Shown here: piece by piece, positions 52,553-61,330 of the stretch
Position numbering within the stretch: the first letter of the stretch is position 1
Layout of the letters: each line of letters begins with the position of its first letter
Assembly (NCBI GenBank): GCA_019685555.1
Contig: JABFQN010000003.1
Coordinates: forward strand, 1 to 64,000
DNA length: 64,000 bases
Origin: Candidatus Bathyarchaeota archaeon A05DMB-3
GTDB lineage: Archaea; Thermoproteota; Bathyarchaeia; Bathyarchaeales; Bathycorpusculaceae
Reading direction: 5' to 3'
Notes under the pieces: generated by a model
What the model was told of the DNA's origin: nothing
The model's database searches: none
What the model saw: only the letters and a program-made list of their open reading frames with translations
Translations under genes and position numbers: made by a program

Positions 52553-52725
52553 TCCCCTTTCTCCAGAAGAGGCAGTGACCGCTACTCTATAAAAGGGGTG
52601 TTTCAAAATAGGAATATCCCACAAAACGTAAATGGAACAATTTTGTGCCATTTCAACTGTTAAGAGGCATATAATTTATTAATCATAGTGTTTCATTTAT
52701 TGCATTAATTTGGAAGGCTGACAGG

Positions 52726-53085
52726 ATGGGTTTAAAAGCAAAGTTAAAGTTTGAAGATGGCGGAATTCTTACCGCTTCAGTTTTTTATGCTGTTGTGGGC
52801 GTCATATGCTTCGTGGTTTTGGCCATCACAGACCTTGGGTTAATACATATTGGCTTGTTGGGTGTAATTAGTTTGGCAACAGCCTACGGTTTGTTCAGGC
52901 GGAGGAGCTGGGCGCTTTGGAGTGTTTTCGCCGTCGCCATTATGGTTACAGTTTTCGACGCTTCCATGCTTTACTTCATCATGGGAAGCGATGTTCTAGT
53001 CGACATGGCTATGGTTGCGTATCTGATTTCCACATGGATTTTCACAGTTTACGTGGCTGCTAAAAGAAAGAAACTTGAATTTTAA
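52726..53085 (+). CDS. Small four-helix membrane protein
   Basis: The 119-residue protein has four hydrophobic helices (about 16-35, 42-58, 66-88, 93-110) and a basic C terminus. No family is recognised. TATA-rich sequence before the ATG, and divergent to the Ig-repeat protein. It converges on moeA copy 1, four bases apart. Clean membrane-protein composition supports it as real. Confidence 0.6.
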   Translation: MGLKAKLKFEDGGILTASVFYAVVGVICFVVLAITDLGLIHIGLLGVISLATAYGLFRRRSWALWSVFAVAIMVTVFDASMLYFIMGSDVLVDMAMVAYLISTWIFTVYVAAKRKKLEF

Positions 53086-53089
53086 ACGC

Positions 53090-54340
53090 TTATTCTTCTA
53101 GGGTTTTAAAAAGGTGCACGACGACTTCGTCGTTTACATCCACAAACTGCTGGTTTTCGGGAATTTCGACAAAGCCGTCAGCCTTCAAAAGTGTTGTTAT
53201 TGCCCCAGAAAGCCCAACTGGAACAGGCTCAGCCACAAACCCTTTTTCCTCGTTCTTTTTCAGTTTCACCATGGTGAATGTACGTCTACCTCTTGCTGGA
53301 AACATCCTCGTTGAGGCTAAAGCCTTCACTGTAGCTGGTTTCGCTGGTTTCCTTCCAGCCATACATTCAATTATTGGGCGCACAAACAGGTGAAAAATTA
53401 GCAGTGCGGATGTTGGGTGTCCCGGAAGGGAGAAAATAAGCTTTCCATCCACCACAGCCACTGTTGTAGGCTTTCCAGGTTTTGTGGCTACTCCACATAC
53501 AATAACGCCTGGCTTTCCAAGAGCGTTCAACGTTTTTGGAACAACATCTTTAGGGCCGACTGAAACTCCGCCTGAAGTTATGACCATGTCTGCGGAGACC
53601 AACGCCTTTTTTAACACTTTTTCAAGGGTTGCTGCTTCGTCTGGGAAAACTCCAAGATAAACTGGTTTCCCGCCGCCCTCGAGGACTGCTGCGCTTAGGC
53701 TGTAGGCATTTATATCATAGATTTTTCCAGGCGTGAGGGGCTTGCCTGGCTCGGTTATTTCCGCCCCAGTGGATAGAATTGCCACTTGGGGAACTTTGTA
53801 GACTTTGACTTTTCCTTTCCCTAGGGCTGCTATTGCGCCTATTTCACGCGCACTCAGCAACTGTCCTTTCTTTACCACTGTTTCGCCTTTCTTTATGTCT
53901 GCTCCAGCCTTCATTACATTTTCATCTTTTGCCACGGCAGCGTAAACATAGATTTCGCTGTTTTTTCGCTCTGTGTTTTCAGCCATGACAACGGCGTCTG
54001 CGCCTTCCGGCATTGGTGCTCCAGTCATTATTTCAGCTGCTTTTCCACTTCTCACTGTGATTTTTGGTTTTTCTCCTACATTTACTGTCCCGCAAATTTT
54101 CAGCTTTACTGGCTTGTTTTCATATGCGCTGAAGGTGTCTTCGGCTTTTACTGCGTAACCGTCAACGGTTGAACGGTTAAAGGGCGGGATGTCAAAAGAA
54201 GCGGTTATATCTTCGGCTAAAACGCGATTGTGGGCTTCTAGAAGCGGAACCTCTTCCACGCCTAAGGGTTTAGCTTCGAAATGATTTTGGATGGTTTGTT
54301 TTGCCTCTTCAAAGGTTAGAAGCCTTCTAAACACTTTCAT
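53090..54340 (-). CDS. moeA: MoeA-type molybdopterin molybdenumtransferase, copy 1
   Basis: The 416-residue protein has the standard four-domain MoeA order: RSTVDGYAVKAEDT near 58, MTGAPMPEGADAVVM near 108, SGGVSVGPKD near 255 and LPGHPTSALL near 311. It inserts molybdate or tungstate into adenylated molybdopterin. Its start overlaps the end of a second MoeA gene by 14 bases. Archaea often carry two paralogues, perhaps one for tungsten and one for molybdenum. Confidence 0.92.
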   Translation of the reverse strand: MKVFRRLLTFEEAKQTIQNHFEAKPLGVEEVPLLEAHNRVLAEDITASFDIPPFNRSTVDGYAVKAEDTFSAYENKPVKLKICGTVNVGEKPKITVRSGKAAEIMTGAPMPEGADAVVMAENTERKNSEIYVYAAVAKDENVMKAGADIKKGETVVKKGQLLSAREIGAIAALGKGKVKVYKVPQVAILSTGAEITEPGKPLTPGKIYDINAYSLSAAVLEGGGKPVYLGVFPDEAATLEKVLKKALVSADMVITSGGVSVGPKDVVPKTLNALGKPGVIVCGVATKPGKPTTVAVVDGKLIFSLPGHPTSALLIFHLFVRPIIECMAGRKPAKPATVKALASTRMFPARGRRTFTMVKLKKNEEKGFVAEPVPVGLSGAITTLLKADGFVEIPENQQFVDVNDEVVVHLFKTLEE

Positions 54341-55571
54341 CAGCCTCCTCTAATGTGTCGAAAAGGTGGACTTGAACGGTTTCGCCTTCTTCTAAGCCTT
54401 CTCGGTTTTCTGGAACAACAACATAGCCATTCGCCCTCGTCATGGTTGAGATTATGCCTGAACCCCTAGCGCTCACCGGCTCTGCGTAAAATTCGCCGCC
54501 ACGTTGGAATACGCGGATCCGCACGAAGGTTCTTCTTCCAAGAGCCGTTGTTGTCCTACGGGTCAACCTTGCATTAACAACTGGTCTTCTTTCACATCTG
54601 ACGCCTAACATTTTAAGGATTAATGGTCTGGCGAAAACCTCAAAGCCAAACATGGCTGCTACCGGGTTGCCTGAAAGAACTATTATGGGCTTATTATCTA
54701 TTATGGCTAGGGCTGTAGGCATAGCTGGACGCATTGCTACACCATGAACTATTACGCCTGGCTTGCCTATGCTGTTTACGGCTGTGGGAACAAGGTCTGA
54801 TGCGCCAACACTTGTGCCGCCAGTAGTCAAAACCATATCCGCCTTTTCCAGCCCAAACCTAATTTTCTCCGCGATTTCAGCTACATCATCTTTTGCTATT
54901 CCTAAATCCAGCGGCTCAGCGCCAAGTTCAAGGCATAAAGCCCCTAAAACCAGTCTATTTACCTCAAAAACCTGCTCTTCACGGGGTTTTTGTCCAGTTT
55001 CTACAAGTTCGTTTCCAGTGGCTAAAACTGCCACTTTGGGTTTTTCAAAAACGCAAATTTCGCTTTTGCCTAAAGCCGCTATCAGACCCAAATGATGAGG
55101 TTTTAGGCGAGTTCCAGCTTTTACTGCAATTTCGCCTTTTGCAATGTCTTCGCCCTTTTTGGAAACGTTTTCGCCGGGCGTAACAACAGTCCAAACTTCT
55201 ATTTCATCGTCGAAGCGTTTGGCGTTTTCCAACATTAAAACAGCGTCTGCGCCCTTTGGAAGCGAATTTCCAGTCCAAACTTGTTTCGCTTCTCCCTTTT
55301 TCACTTCGTTTCCATTCGTGAGTTTAAGGGTTTTAGGTTTAAACTGAGAAACGCCAAAGGTGTCTTCGGCTTTTACTGCGTAACCGTCAACCGCTGACCT
55401 ATCAAATCTTGGCAAGTCTTCCTCTGCAATTATATCTTCGGCAAGAACACGGTTAAGGGCATCATAAATAGAAACCATAACATTTTTTCTCTTAATTTTT
55501 AAACCATCCATTAGCCGCTGTCTTGCCTCCTCAATAGACATAAGTTTTTGAAATCCCCTCAGCCTAACCAA
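54327..55571 (-). CDS. moeA: MoeA-type molybdopterin molybdenumtransferase, copy 2
   Basis: The protein has 414 residues from TTG 55571 (VRLRGFQKLMSIEEA is the usual opening); the frame is open to 55622. Motifs are RSAVDGYAVKAEDT, GNSLPKGADAVLM, TGGTSVGASDLVP and LSGNPVAAMFG. It differs in the active loop from copy 1 (LSGNPVA against LPGHPTS), so substrate choice may differ. First gene of the pair, upstream and overlapping. Confidence 0.9.
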   Translation of the reverse strand: MVRLRGFQKLMSIEEARQRLMDGLKIKRKNVMVSIYDALNRVLAEDIIAEEDLPRFDRSAVDGYAVKAEDTFGVSQFKPKTLKLTNGNEVKKGEAKQVWTGNSLPKGADAVLMLENAKRFDDEIEVWTVVTPGENVSKKGEDIAKGEIAVKAGTRLKPHHLGLIAALGKSEICVFEKPKVAVLATGNELVETGQKPREEQVFEVNRLVLGALCLELGAEPLDLGIAKDDVAEIAEKIRFGLEKADMVLTTGGTSVGASDLVPTAVNSIGKPGVIVHGVAMRPAMPTALAIIDNKPIIVLSGNPVAAMFGFEVFARPLILKMLGVRCERRPVVNARLTRRTTTALGRRTFVRIRVFQRGGEFYAEPVSARGSGIISTMTRANGYVVVPENREGLEEGETVQVHLFDTLEEADESV

Positions 55572-55621
55572 AATGGGACACCTATAAACAGCACACAAAC
55601 AGCATAGAAAAACATATCGCA

Positions 55622-56500
55622 TTAAACACTTTTAAAACTCGTCTTCATTTCTTTTTGAAGTATGTCTCGCATTTTTATTGCGTCAACGTCTAGAACTGGG
55701 CTCTCGCTTATTATAACTGGGTTTAGCTTGAACTCTGCTATGACCTTCGCAAGCATGGTGAAGTCCGGTCCATAATCTGCCTCATCCATTGTATGGTGGC
55801 GTTTTTCTCCCTTATCCGTGAACTCCACTTTAGTGAAATGGCAATGCATGTTTCTAACCGCTTCGGTTCCCAAACGGTTTTCAATAATTTCTACAACCTT
55901 GCAGAAGTCGTCAACAGTTTTGAAGCGCCCACGTTCTCTTGCATGCAAGTGCGCCCAGTCTATGACTGGTTGGGACTGTTCAACATTTTCACATAACGCT
56001 AAAACTTCTTCTAGGCTGCCAAACTGGGAAGGTTTCCCCATAGTTTCTGGACCCAGTTTAACATCCCTTATCCCCAATGTCCTTAACGTTTCAACAACCT
56101 CTTTTAGGGCTTTTAAACAGCCTTCGAAGCCTTCTTTTGGCGGTTTTTTGCCATAAAATCCAGGGTGGAAAACCACTATTTGGGAGCCAATCCACTGGGA
56201 GGCTGTGGCGCAGGCAACGAGGCGGTTTTTGCTGGCTTCAATGGTTTCTTTTCCGCCGCAGAAGTTTATGAAATAAGAGCCATGTAAACTAAGCAGGACA
56301 TCGTTTTCCCTAGCCTTCAAGCCCAGTTTTTCAGCTTCTTCCCGTTTAATCTGGGGTTTTTCACCCCAGCGAACCGCCTGATATTCAAAAGCGTCTAGGT
56401 TTTCCTCCCGCAAAAGTCTTGGAACATCAGCTAAAGCTGTTTTCATTGCTTTAAAAGTTGGAGGAACCCCTGCTGGACCAAACCTTGGGTGGTCAGCCAT
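55622..56500 (-). CDS. nfo: Endonuclease IV-family AP endonuclease
   Basis: This 292-residue TIM-barrel enzyme has zinc ligands in LHGSYF (near 73), VFHPGFY (near 109), GPETMGK (near 148), IDWAHLHA (near 180), MHCHF (near 217), and ISESP near 265. This is the complete Nfo set by eye. It cuts DNA 5' of abasic sites; endonuclease III in this window supplies the other branch. It follows the small gap after the membrane protein gene and ends at moeA copy 2. Confidence 0.9.
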   Translation of the reverse strand: MADHPRFGPAGVPPTFKAMKTALADVPRLLREENLDAFEYQAVRWGEKPQIKREEAEKLGLKARENDVLLSLHGSYFINFCGGKETIEASKNRLVACATASQWIGSQIVVFHPGFYGKKPPKEGFEGCLKALKEVVETLRTLGIRDVKLGPETMGKPSQFGSLEEVLALCENVEQSQPVIDWAHLHARERGRFKTVDDFCKVVEIIENRLGTEAVRNMHCHFTKVEFTDKGEKRHHTMDEADYGPDFTMLAKVIAEFKLNPVIISESPVLDVDAIKMRDILQKEMKTSFKSV

Positions 56501-56511
56501 CCATGAAGCCT

Positions 56512-57393
56512 CTAGCTTCTCTTTGGCTTTCTATAGCGATAACCTTTTCGCATATAGGCTCCGTAAAAAAGAACTGTTAAGGCGGAAATCCAAGCTGCAA
56601 GGTTTTGAAAAGCCAAATACTTGCCAGTTGGCGGCAAATCAGCCAAAGGCTTTGTTACCCTTCCAAGGGTCAAAACAAAGTCTCTAAAGCCCGGAGCAGC
56701 AGATATTAAGGCGTTGTTTATGGCAGAGCATATCCATCCAACTGGCGCCACGGCTTCTGCGAAATCTTTCAAAGCATTGTTTGTTGATTTCACAAATTCA
56801 AGCAGTGAAGGGTTGCCTTGATAAAGATTTGAAAAAGTTTGATAGATTAACCGTGGATAAGCCAAGACGGATGCTAAAAGAATTAATGTTGAAAAAACAA
56901 GCAGCAGTATTATGGCACTTTTTATTGTCACCCGCGCGGCGCTCACTTTATTCCAGATGTAGGCTATTCCCTTAACCTTAAGCATTCTGGACTTTATCTT
57001 TCCAAAAAAGTTTCTTACGGCATCCACCATTTTCGTCGTGAATTTTTCTCTCTTCCTTCTCTGGGGAAGTTTGGGCTTTTCTCTAAAAGCTTTTGGGGTT
57101 TTCACTGCCGTATATCTTGTTAGGCAAATCCAACTGAAGACAAGCGCCATCATGGTTGAGAGGGGAACCAGATGAAACAACGGGCTCACACTAATAGTCG
57201 CTGTCCAGTCTGTGCCTGGAAACTGGATTTTCCATTGTAGGGGGTTCTCCTCTCTAACCCCCAGAGCGACAGCGTAGACTACTATTGCATATTCAATTAA
57301 GGCAGCTGCTATGAGGAAGAGGATTAAGGCTGTTATCCCCTTAAGGGTAGTCCACCGAAATGTCAAACGTTTAGGAGATGTTTGAGTTGACAA
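56512..57393 (-). CDS. Hypothetical membrane protein
   Basis: The 293-residue protein has about four helices (about 18-45, 70-92, 158-182, 262-282). A basic cytosolic loop (about 98-150) and an extracellular segment with FPGTDWTATISVSP (about 53-66) are visible. No family recognised. Twelve bases after it on the same strand comes nfo, so they may be co-transcribed. Confidence 0.6.
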   Translation of the reverse strand: MSTQTSPKRLTFRWTTLKGITALILFLIAAALIEYAIVVYAVALGVREENPLQWKIQFPGTDWTATISVSPLFHLVPLSTMMALVFSWICLTRYTAVKTPKAFREKPKLPQRRKREKFTTKMVDAVRNFFGKIKSRMLKVKGIAYIWNKVSAARVTIKSAIILLLVFSTLILLASVLAYPRLIYQTFSNLYQGNPSLLEFVKSTNNALKDFAEAVAPVGWICSAINNALISAAPGFRDFVLTLGRVTKPLADLPPTGKYLAFQNLAAWISALTVLFYGAYMRKGYRYRKPKRS

Positions 57394-57486
57394 GCCATCA
57401 CCGTTACGCTAGTGCCCTGAAAGTTTCTTCATGAATATGAGAATTCAAGTTAAAAAACATACTGTTGTGCCTTAAACTGTTACGTG

Positions 57487-57621
57487 TTACTGTAATGGGA
57501 ATTCGTGCCCACATTTTGGACATTTGGCATATCCACATTGCACTGTTGATGGGCAACCTGAGCAAGCGAAAGCTCTGCCATAGGATATGTCAAACGTGAA
57601 ACCGCATTTTGGGCAGCGCAC
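57487..57621 (-). CDS. 44-residue zinc-ribbon protein, probably leaderless
   Basis: This gene is too short for usual gene calls. From GTG at 57619-57621 it reads MRCPKCGFTFDISYGR, then CSGC, CGYAKC and CPKCGHEFP, then TAA at 57487-57489. Seven Cys and a His in paired CxxC motifs suggest two zinc sites. The upstream TTTTAAAG element sits about 25 bases before the GTG, which fits a leaderless mRNA. The frame is closed just upstream by TAA. Similar tiny ribbons accompany archaeal transcription and translation proteins; function unknown. Confidence 0.6.
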   Translation of the reverse strand: MRCPKCGFTFDISYGRAFACSGCPSTVQCGYAKCPKCGHEFPLQ

Positions 57622-57758
57622 CAGCCTCTTTGCTTTTGTGCTTTAAAACTTTTCGAGGAATCCGCTTTTTATGGAAAGTTTTAACAATAAAGAAATCTTA
57701 TTAATAAGTTTGAAAAATTTAAAGAGGCTTACTGAGCGGTAGCTGGCATGGGGATTTA

Positions 57759-58742
57759 ATGCCAAAGTTGGAAAAATCTGAAAGGCTGGAGCTGTATAAG
57801 GAGCGGGATGTACAAATTTTTCTAGGCAAATTCTTAAGCAACGAAATAAGCGAGCTTAAACCCTCTTTTGACCCAAAATTCGGCTATAGATACTTGGAAG
57901 TTGAAGAATTTTTAGGAGAAACTTCAAACGTTGAAGAATTTTTAAACAGGCTTTATGATGCTGGAATCCTTGAAAGAAGGCTCTACGACAAAATCCTATA
58001 TTGCCCAAACTGTGGTTCGCAAAGTGTTTCCACCCATTATTGTTGCCCCTACTGCAAGTCCTTCAACATCCAGAAAGGCTCACTTATAGAACATGTTAAA
58101 TGCGGTTACATGGATGTTGAGGAAAACTTTCGAAAGGGAGACAAACTTGTCTGTCCCAAATGCCGTGAAGAACTGAAAAAATTAGACGTAGATTATAGAA
58201 AGGCTGGGATATGGTGCACATGTCAAGACTGTGGAAAAAGCTTTGATATCCCCGTCCCTAGGCATTTCTGCAGAGATTGCCAAAACGAATTCACTTTTGA
58301 GGAAGTGGAAATAAAGGATGTTTACTCTTACACGCTTAACGAGGAAGTTAAGGGCGAAATAACTGCAGGATGGATTTTCGTCGCTCCGATAAAGGAGTTT
58401 CTTGTTGAAAGTGGATTTGAAGTTGAGGCTCCAGCCTTCCTTAAAGGAAAGTCTGGTGCAAACCACATGTTTGACATAGCCGCCTACAAAGGAAACTTGA
58501 CGAAAAAAGTGACGGTTATGGATGTGGCAACAGCAACAGAAGACATAGTCTCAGAACAACCAGTAATCGCCCTCTTCGCAAAAATATACGACGTTTCACC
58601 AGAAAACGCCTACTTAATAGCCATTCCAAAACTAAACGAAAACGCAAAAAAGATGGCTGAACTCTACAACATTAAAGTGATAGAAGCGAAAGACGCAAAA
58701 GAAGTGATGAAAGCTCTTAAGGAAAAAATGGCTAAAAAATAA
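57759..58742 (+). CDS. TackOD1-type zinc-ribbon protein with C-terminal nuclease-like domain
   Basis: The 327-residue protein contains several Cys pairs (CPNC, CPYC, CPKC, CTCQDC, CRDC) between about 86 and 180. This pattern is like the thaumarchaeal output domain TackOD1, which is thought to act in TACK-archaeal signalling. After about 220, GKSGANHMFDIAAYK and KVTVMDVA resemble a PD-(D/E)xK restriction-like fold. It converges on the pilus operon. It may sense or control surface structures, but that is inference. Confidence 0.6.
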   Translation: MPKLEKSERLELYKERDVQIFLGKFLSNEISELKPSFDPKFGYRYLEVEEFLGETSNVEEFLNRLYDAGILERRLYDKILYCPNCGSQSVSTHYCCPYCKSFNIQKGSLIEHVKCGYMDVEENFRKGDKLVCPKCREELKKLDVDYRKAGIWCTCQDCGKSFDIPVPRHFCRDCQNEFTFEEVEIKDVYSYTLNEEVKGEITAGWIFVAPIKEFLVESGFEVEAPAFLKGKSGANHMFDIAAYKGNLTKKVTVMDVATATEDIVSEQPVIALFAKIYDVSPENAYLIAIPKLNENAKKMAELYNIKVIEAKDAKEVMKALKEKMAKK

Positions 58743-58760
58743 TCAGCAAAAGCCCATTTA

Positions 58761-60104
58761 TCATTCGCATGGCAAAACTGCAATATTCCCCCTCTCAGTT
58801 ACAGCCTTAACTATGGAATTAGTTGTTGGCAAGTCTTTGTCAACTACAAAATACGTTACAGTTTCGCCGGCGTTAATGAAAATGTCTACAGAGTATCGTT
58901 TATGAAATGTTGAATTGTTCACCCATATAGAAACTATGTGCGCTGTCAACGCGCTTGTATTTCTTAATTTAAGAGTTATTTTATTTTTATTGTAAAAGGT
59001 TTCACTGTAAATCTCTTCGTTCCCCCATGCTTCATGTGTAGGCTCTGGATCAACGCGTTTGCAAACAAAGATATAGTCATAGAAGGTGTCTCTGCCTGTG
59101 CTGTCAGAGTCTCCGATGAGGTATAGTGGACCAGTGCTGTACGTGTAAGAAGCTGTTGTGTAGCTATTGGCGGTAAAATCATAAAACGCTTGATAATTGG
59201 GCAAAATGGTTGCCTCGTAGATATGCCATGAAACTACATCTCCCGCAGATCCGGAGGGATATCCCCATCCAGTTCGTATGATGGGATTGCCTGTTCCTTG
59301 ATCGCTTATAAAGTAGAGGTTGCCGACGCGGATGCCGCTGTCAAAATCGCCGGAGGATTCTCCCTTCATTTTGAACTTTACTGCGAAGGGAGCGGAGAAA
59401 GTTTGCAGTGTTTCCATCCAAAACTTTTGGTTTCCTCCGTTTCCTCTAAGTGTTCCTCCATTTTCTGCAGCGTCGTTAATGTTTGTCCATTTGGTTGTGT
59501 CAATGGAGTCGTCATCGAAGTCGTCGAAGAAAATGAAGGTTGCATCTCCATTGCTTTCCGTTGCTGCATCCATTTCCCCGTAGTAAACATAAATTGTGGT
59601 TAAGCTTGGATTAGCTGGTATGTGTGGAACTTTAATCCAAAAAGTTGCGTTTACCCCGTCATAGACTGCTTCACGCCAGTAGGGTATGGGCTGCTCTAAT
59701 CTGCTTGTGCTGTTGTACCATGTGAATCTTACATCGTCAAAGTCTGGCTGGCTAACATTTGTTGTGTAGTGGATGTTTCCTTCACTGTTTCCCGTGCCGT
59801 TTACAATCGTTATTTTTATTTGATAATCAGTTAAATCTCCAGCTGTGCTTCCGCTGATGTTGTGTTGGACACGGTAATTAAAGTTTGGATAATGCCAAGT
59901 GTGTAGGGTTGAAGATGCTTCTACTATTTCGATTTTTTCTTGCATTTTCTCCCAGTCTAATTGGTTCATCTGGTAGCTCCAGAGCACTACGTTTGCTGCT
60001 ATGACTACAACTAGGATTAGGCTTAGCATTACGACTAGCACGTTGCTTATGCCGTGTTTGGCGTTTTTGAAGCGTTTAAGGTGCCTTATAATAGCCTCCA
60101 ACAT
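58761..60104 (-). CDS. DUF2341-containing pilin-type protein
   Basis: This 447-residue protein has a class III (pilin-type) leader: basic start, KHG then ISNVLVVMLSLILVVVIAAN as the helix. An extracellular DUF2341 domain follows (DFDDVRFTWYNS; PIPYWRE; WIKVPHIP; IYVYYG, about 85-190). A jelly-roll or LamG-like part (about 195-345) and a C-terminal beta domain come last. This would place a large binding domain on the pilus. Overlaps the end of the smaller pilin gene by 29 bases. N-x-S/T sites are frequent. Confidence 0.8.
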   Translation of the reverse strand: MLEAIIRHLKRFKNAKHGISNVLVVMLSLILVVVIAANVVLWSYQMNQLDWEKMQEKIEIVEASSTLHTWHYPNFNYRVQHNISGSTAGDLTDYQIKITIVNGTGNSEGNIHYTTNVSQPDFDDVRFTWYNSTSRLEQPIPYWREAVYDGVNATFWIKVPHIPANPSLTTIYVYYGEMDAATESNGDATFIFFDDFDDDSIDTTKWTNINDAAENGGTLRGNGGNQKFWMETLQTFSAPFAVKFKMKGESSGDFDSGIRVGNLYFISDQGTGNPIIRTGWGYPSGSAGDVVSWHIYEATILPNYQAFYDFTANSYTTASYTYSTGPLYLIGDSDSTGRDTFYDYIFVCKRVDPEPTHEAWGNEEIYSETFYNKNKITLKLRNTSALTAHIVSIWVNNSTFHKRYSVDIFINAGETVTYFVVDKDLPTTNSIVKAVTERGNIAVLPCE

Positions 60105-60495
60105 GAGTCCCCCTTGATGTTACAATGTCCACGTGGTATAGGCTGTTTGGTGTCCAAGGGTAAGTGATGTTAAGCCATCCATGCTCCTCCAGCCCTAAAC
60201 TAAGCTTTAGCGAATACTGACGGGTGTGGTTTATGTAGACTGTTGAAACGGTTATGGGAACTTTGCCGATGTTGCGTATGTAAACGCTTATGCGGTTAAC
60301 GCCGGTTGCGTTGTTGAACCAAACGTCTTCTATCATTAGGCGTTCGCCCATGGTTTCCCTAAGGTTTGTTGTTATGACGTAAGTGGCTGTGGCAGCTATG
60401 GACATGGCGGCTACTGCCACAATCATGAGCAGAAGATTGCTTAACACCGGGGTTATAGCCCGTTTATCCGCAAAAATCCTCAAAATCCCTTGCAT
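60076..60495 (-). CDS. Archaeal type IV pilin-like protein
   Basis: This 139-residue protein has a class III leader (KRA then ITPVLSNLLLMIVAVAAMSI) and a beta-rich head. DUF1628/ flagellin-N-type pilins begin the same way (AITPVLS). It would be processed by a prepilin peptidase such as PibD, whose gene is not in the window. Start lies 14 bases after the TadC-like gene. Likely major or minor subunit of the pilus. Confidence 0.8.
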   Translation of the reverse strand: MQGILRIFADKRAITPVLSNLLLMIVAVAAMSIAATATYVITTNLRETMGERLMIEDVWFNNATGVNRISVYIRNIGKVPITVSTVYINHTRQYSLKLSLGLEEHGWLNITYPWTPNSLYHVDIVTSRGTHVGGYYKAP

Positions 60496-60508
60496 TGCAT
60501 CCGCCTCC

Positions 60509-61330
60509 TCATAGGAAAAGTTTTAGGGCTATGTAGCCGCAGACCATTAGCACTAGGCTGTGCTTCAATCCAGCGTTTACAGTTCCTTCGCCCATTTTTC
60601 CAGTCACCAAACCGCCAAAAAAGGCTTGGATGGCTGTCATGTGGAAGAATATGCGCTTAACCTCTTCAGGCGCCATTACCGCTGCGCCGAGGAGCGGCAG
60701 GCCTTGTATGTCTACGAAGAAGGATTTGAAGAGCAGTATTATGGTGAATATGAAGACGAAGAATGCCACGTAAATTATTGCGATATATGGGCGGGTCTGG
60801 TTTCTCCGCTCTTTATGAAGCAGCAGTGTTGACTGGACAAACTTGCCCATGGGGTCGAAAACCTTCTCCAGGTGTCCTCCAGAACGGTTAGCTTCAATTA
60901 TCAATGGAACGGTTCTCTGCACCAGAACAGTGTTTACGCGTTTACTAAAAGCCAACAAAGCCTCTTCAAGAGTCATGCCCCAAGAAATTTGAGCGTTCAT
61001 TTTCCGCAATTCAGTTGTCAAAGGTCCATAATCTCTTTTAGCGGCTTCTTCCAGTGCGCGGGGCAACGTCATTCCAGTTTCTTGAGCTTGAACTATACTT
61101 CTGAAAAGGTCTGGTAAATGCTCGTCTACAGCTCTTTTCCACCTGTAATCAATGTAGTTGAGGACTGTTGGAGGGGCGAAGGCGGCTATAACCGCAAAGA
61201 ACACAAACTCATCGAAGGTTGCGGTTCCATAAGTTGCGAAAAAGCCGAAGACTGTTATGGCTGTGGCTAACGCAGCCGACGCAACCCATGTGATTTGCTT
61301 AATAGTTTTTTCTATTTTTGGCATTGCCAC
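60509..61330 (-). CDS. TadC/FlaJ-type pilus membrane platform protein
   Basis: The 273-residue protein contains a T2SSF domain (DLFRSIVQAQETGMTLPRALEEAA, about 73-96) followed by three helices. It would act with its neighbour as the membrane platform on which the ATPase drives pilus assembly. Start abuts the neighbour (stop at 61331). The pair TadB-like and TadC-like replaces the single FlaJ of archaella. Confidence 0.85.
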   Translation of the reverse strand: MAMPKIEKTIKQITWVASAALATAITVFGFFATYGTATFDEFVFFAVIAAFAPPTVLNYIDYRWKRAVDEHLPDLFRSIVQAQETGMTLPRALEEAAKRDYGPLTTELRKMNAQISWGMTLEEALLAFSKRVNTVLVQRTVPLIIEANRSGGHLEKVFDPMGKFVQSTLLLHKERRNQTRPYIAIIYVAFFVFIFTIILLFKSFFVDIQGLPLLGAAVMAPEEVKRIFFHMTAIQAFFGGLVTGKMGEGTVNAGLKHSLVLMVCGYIALKLFL

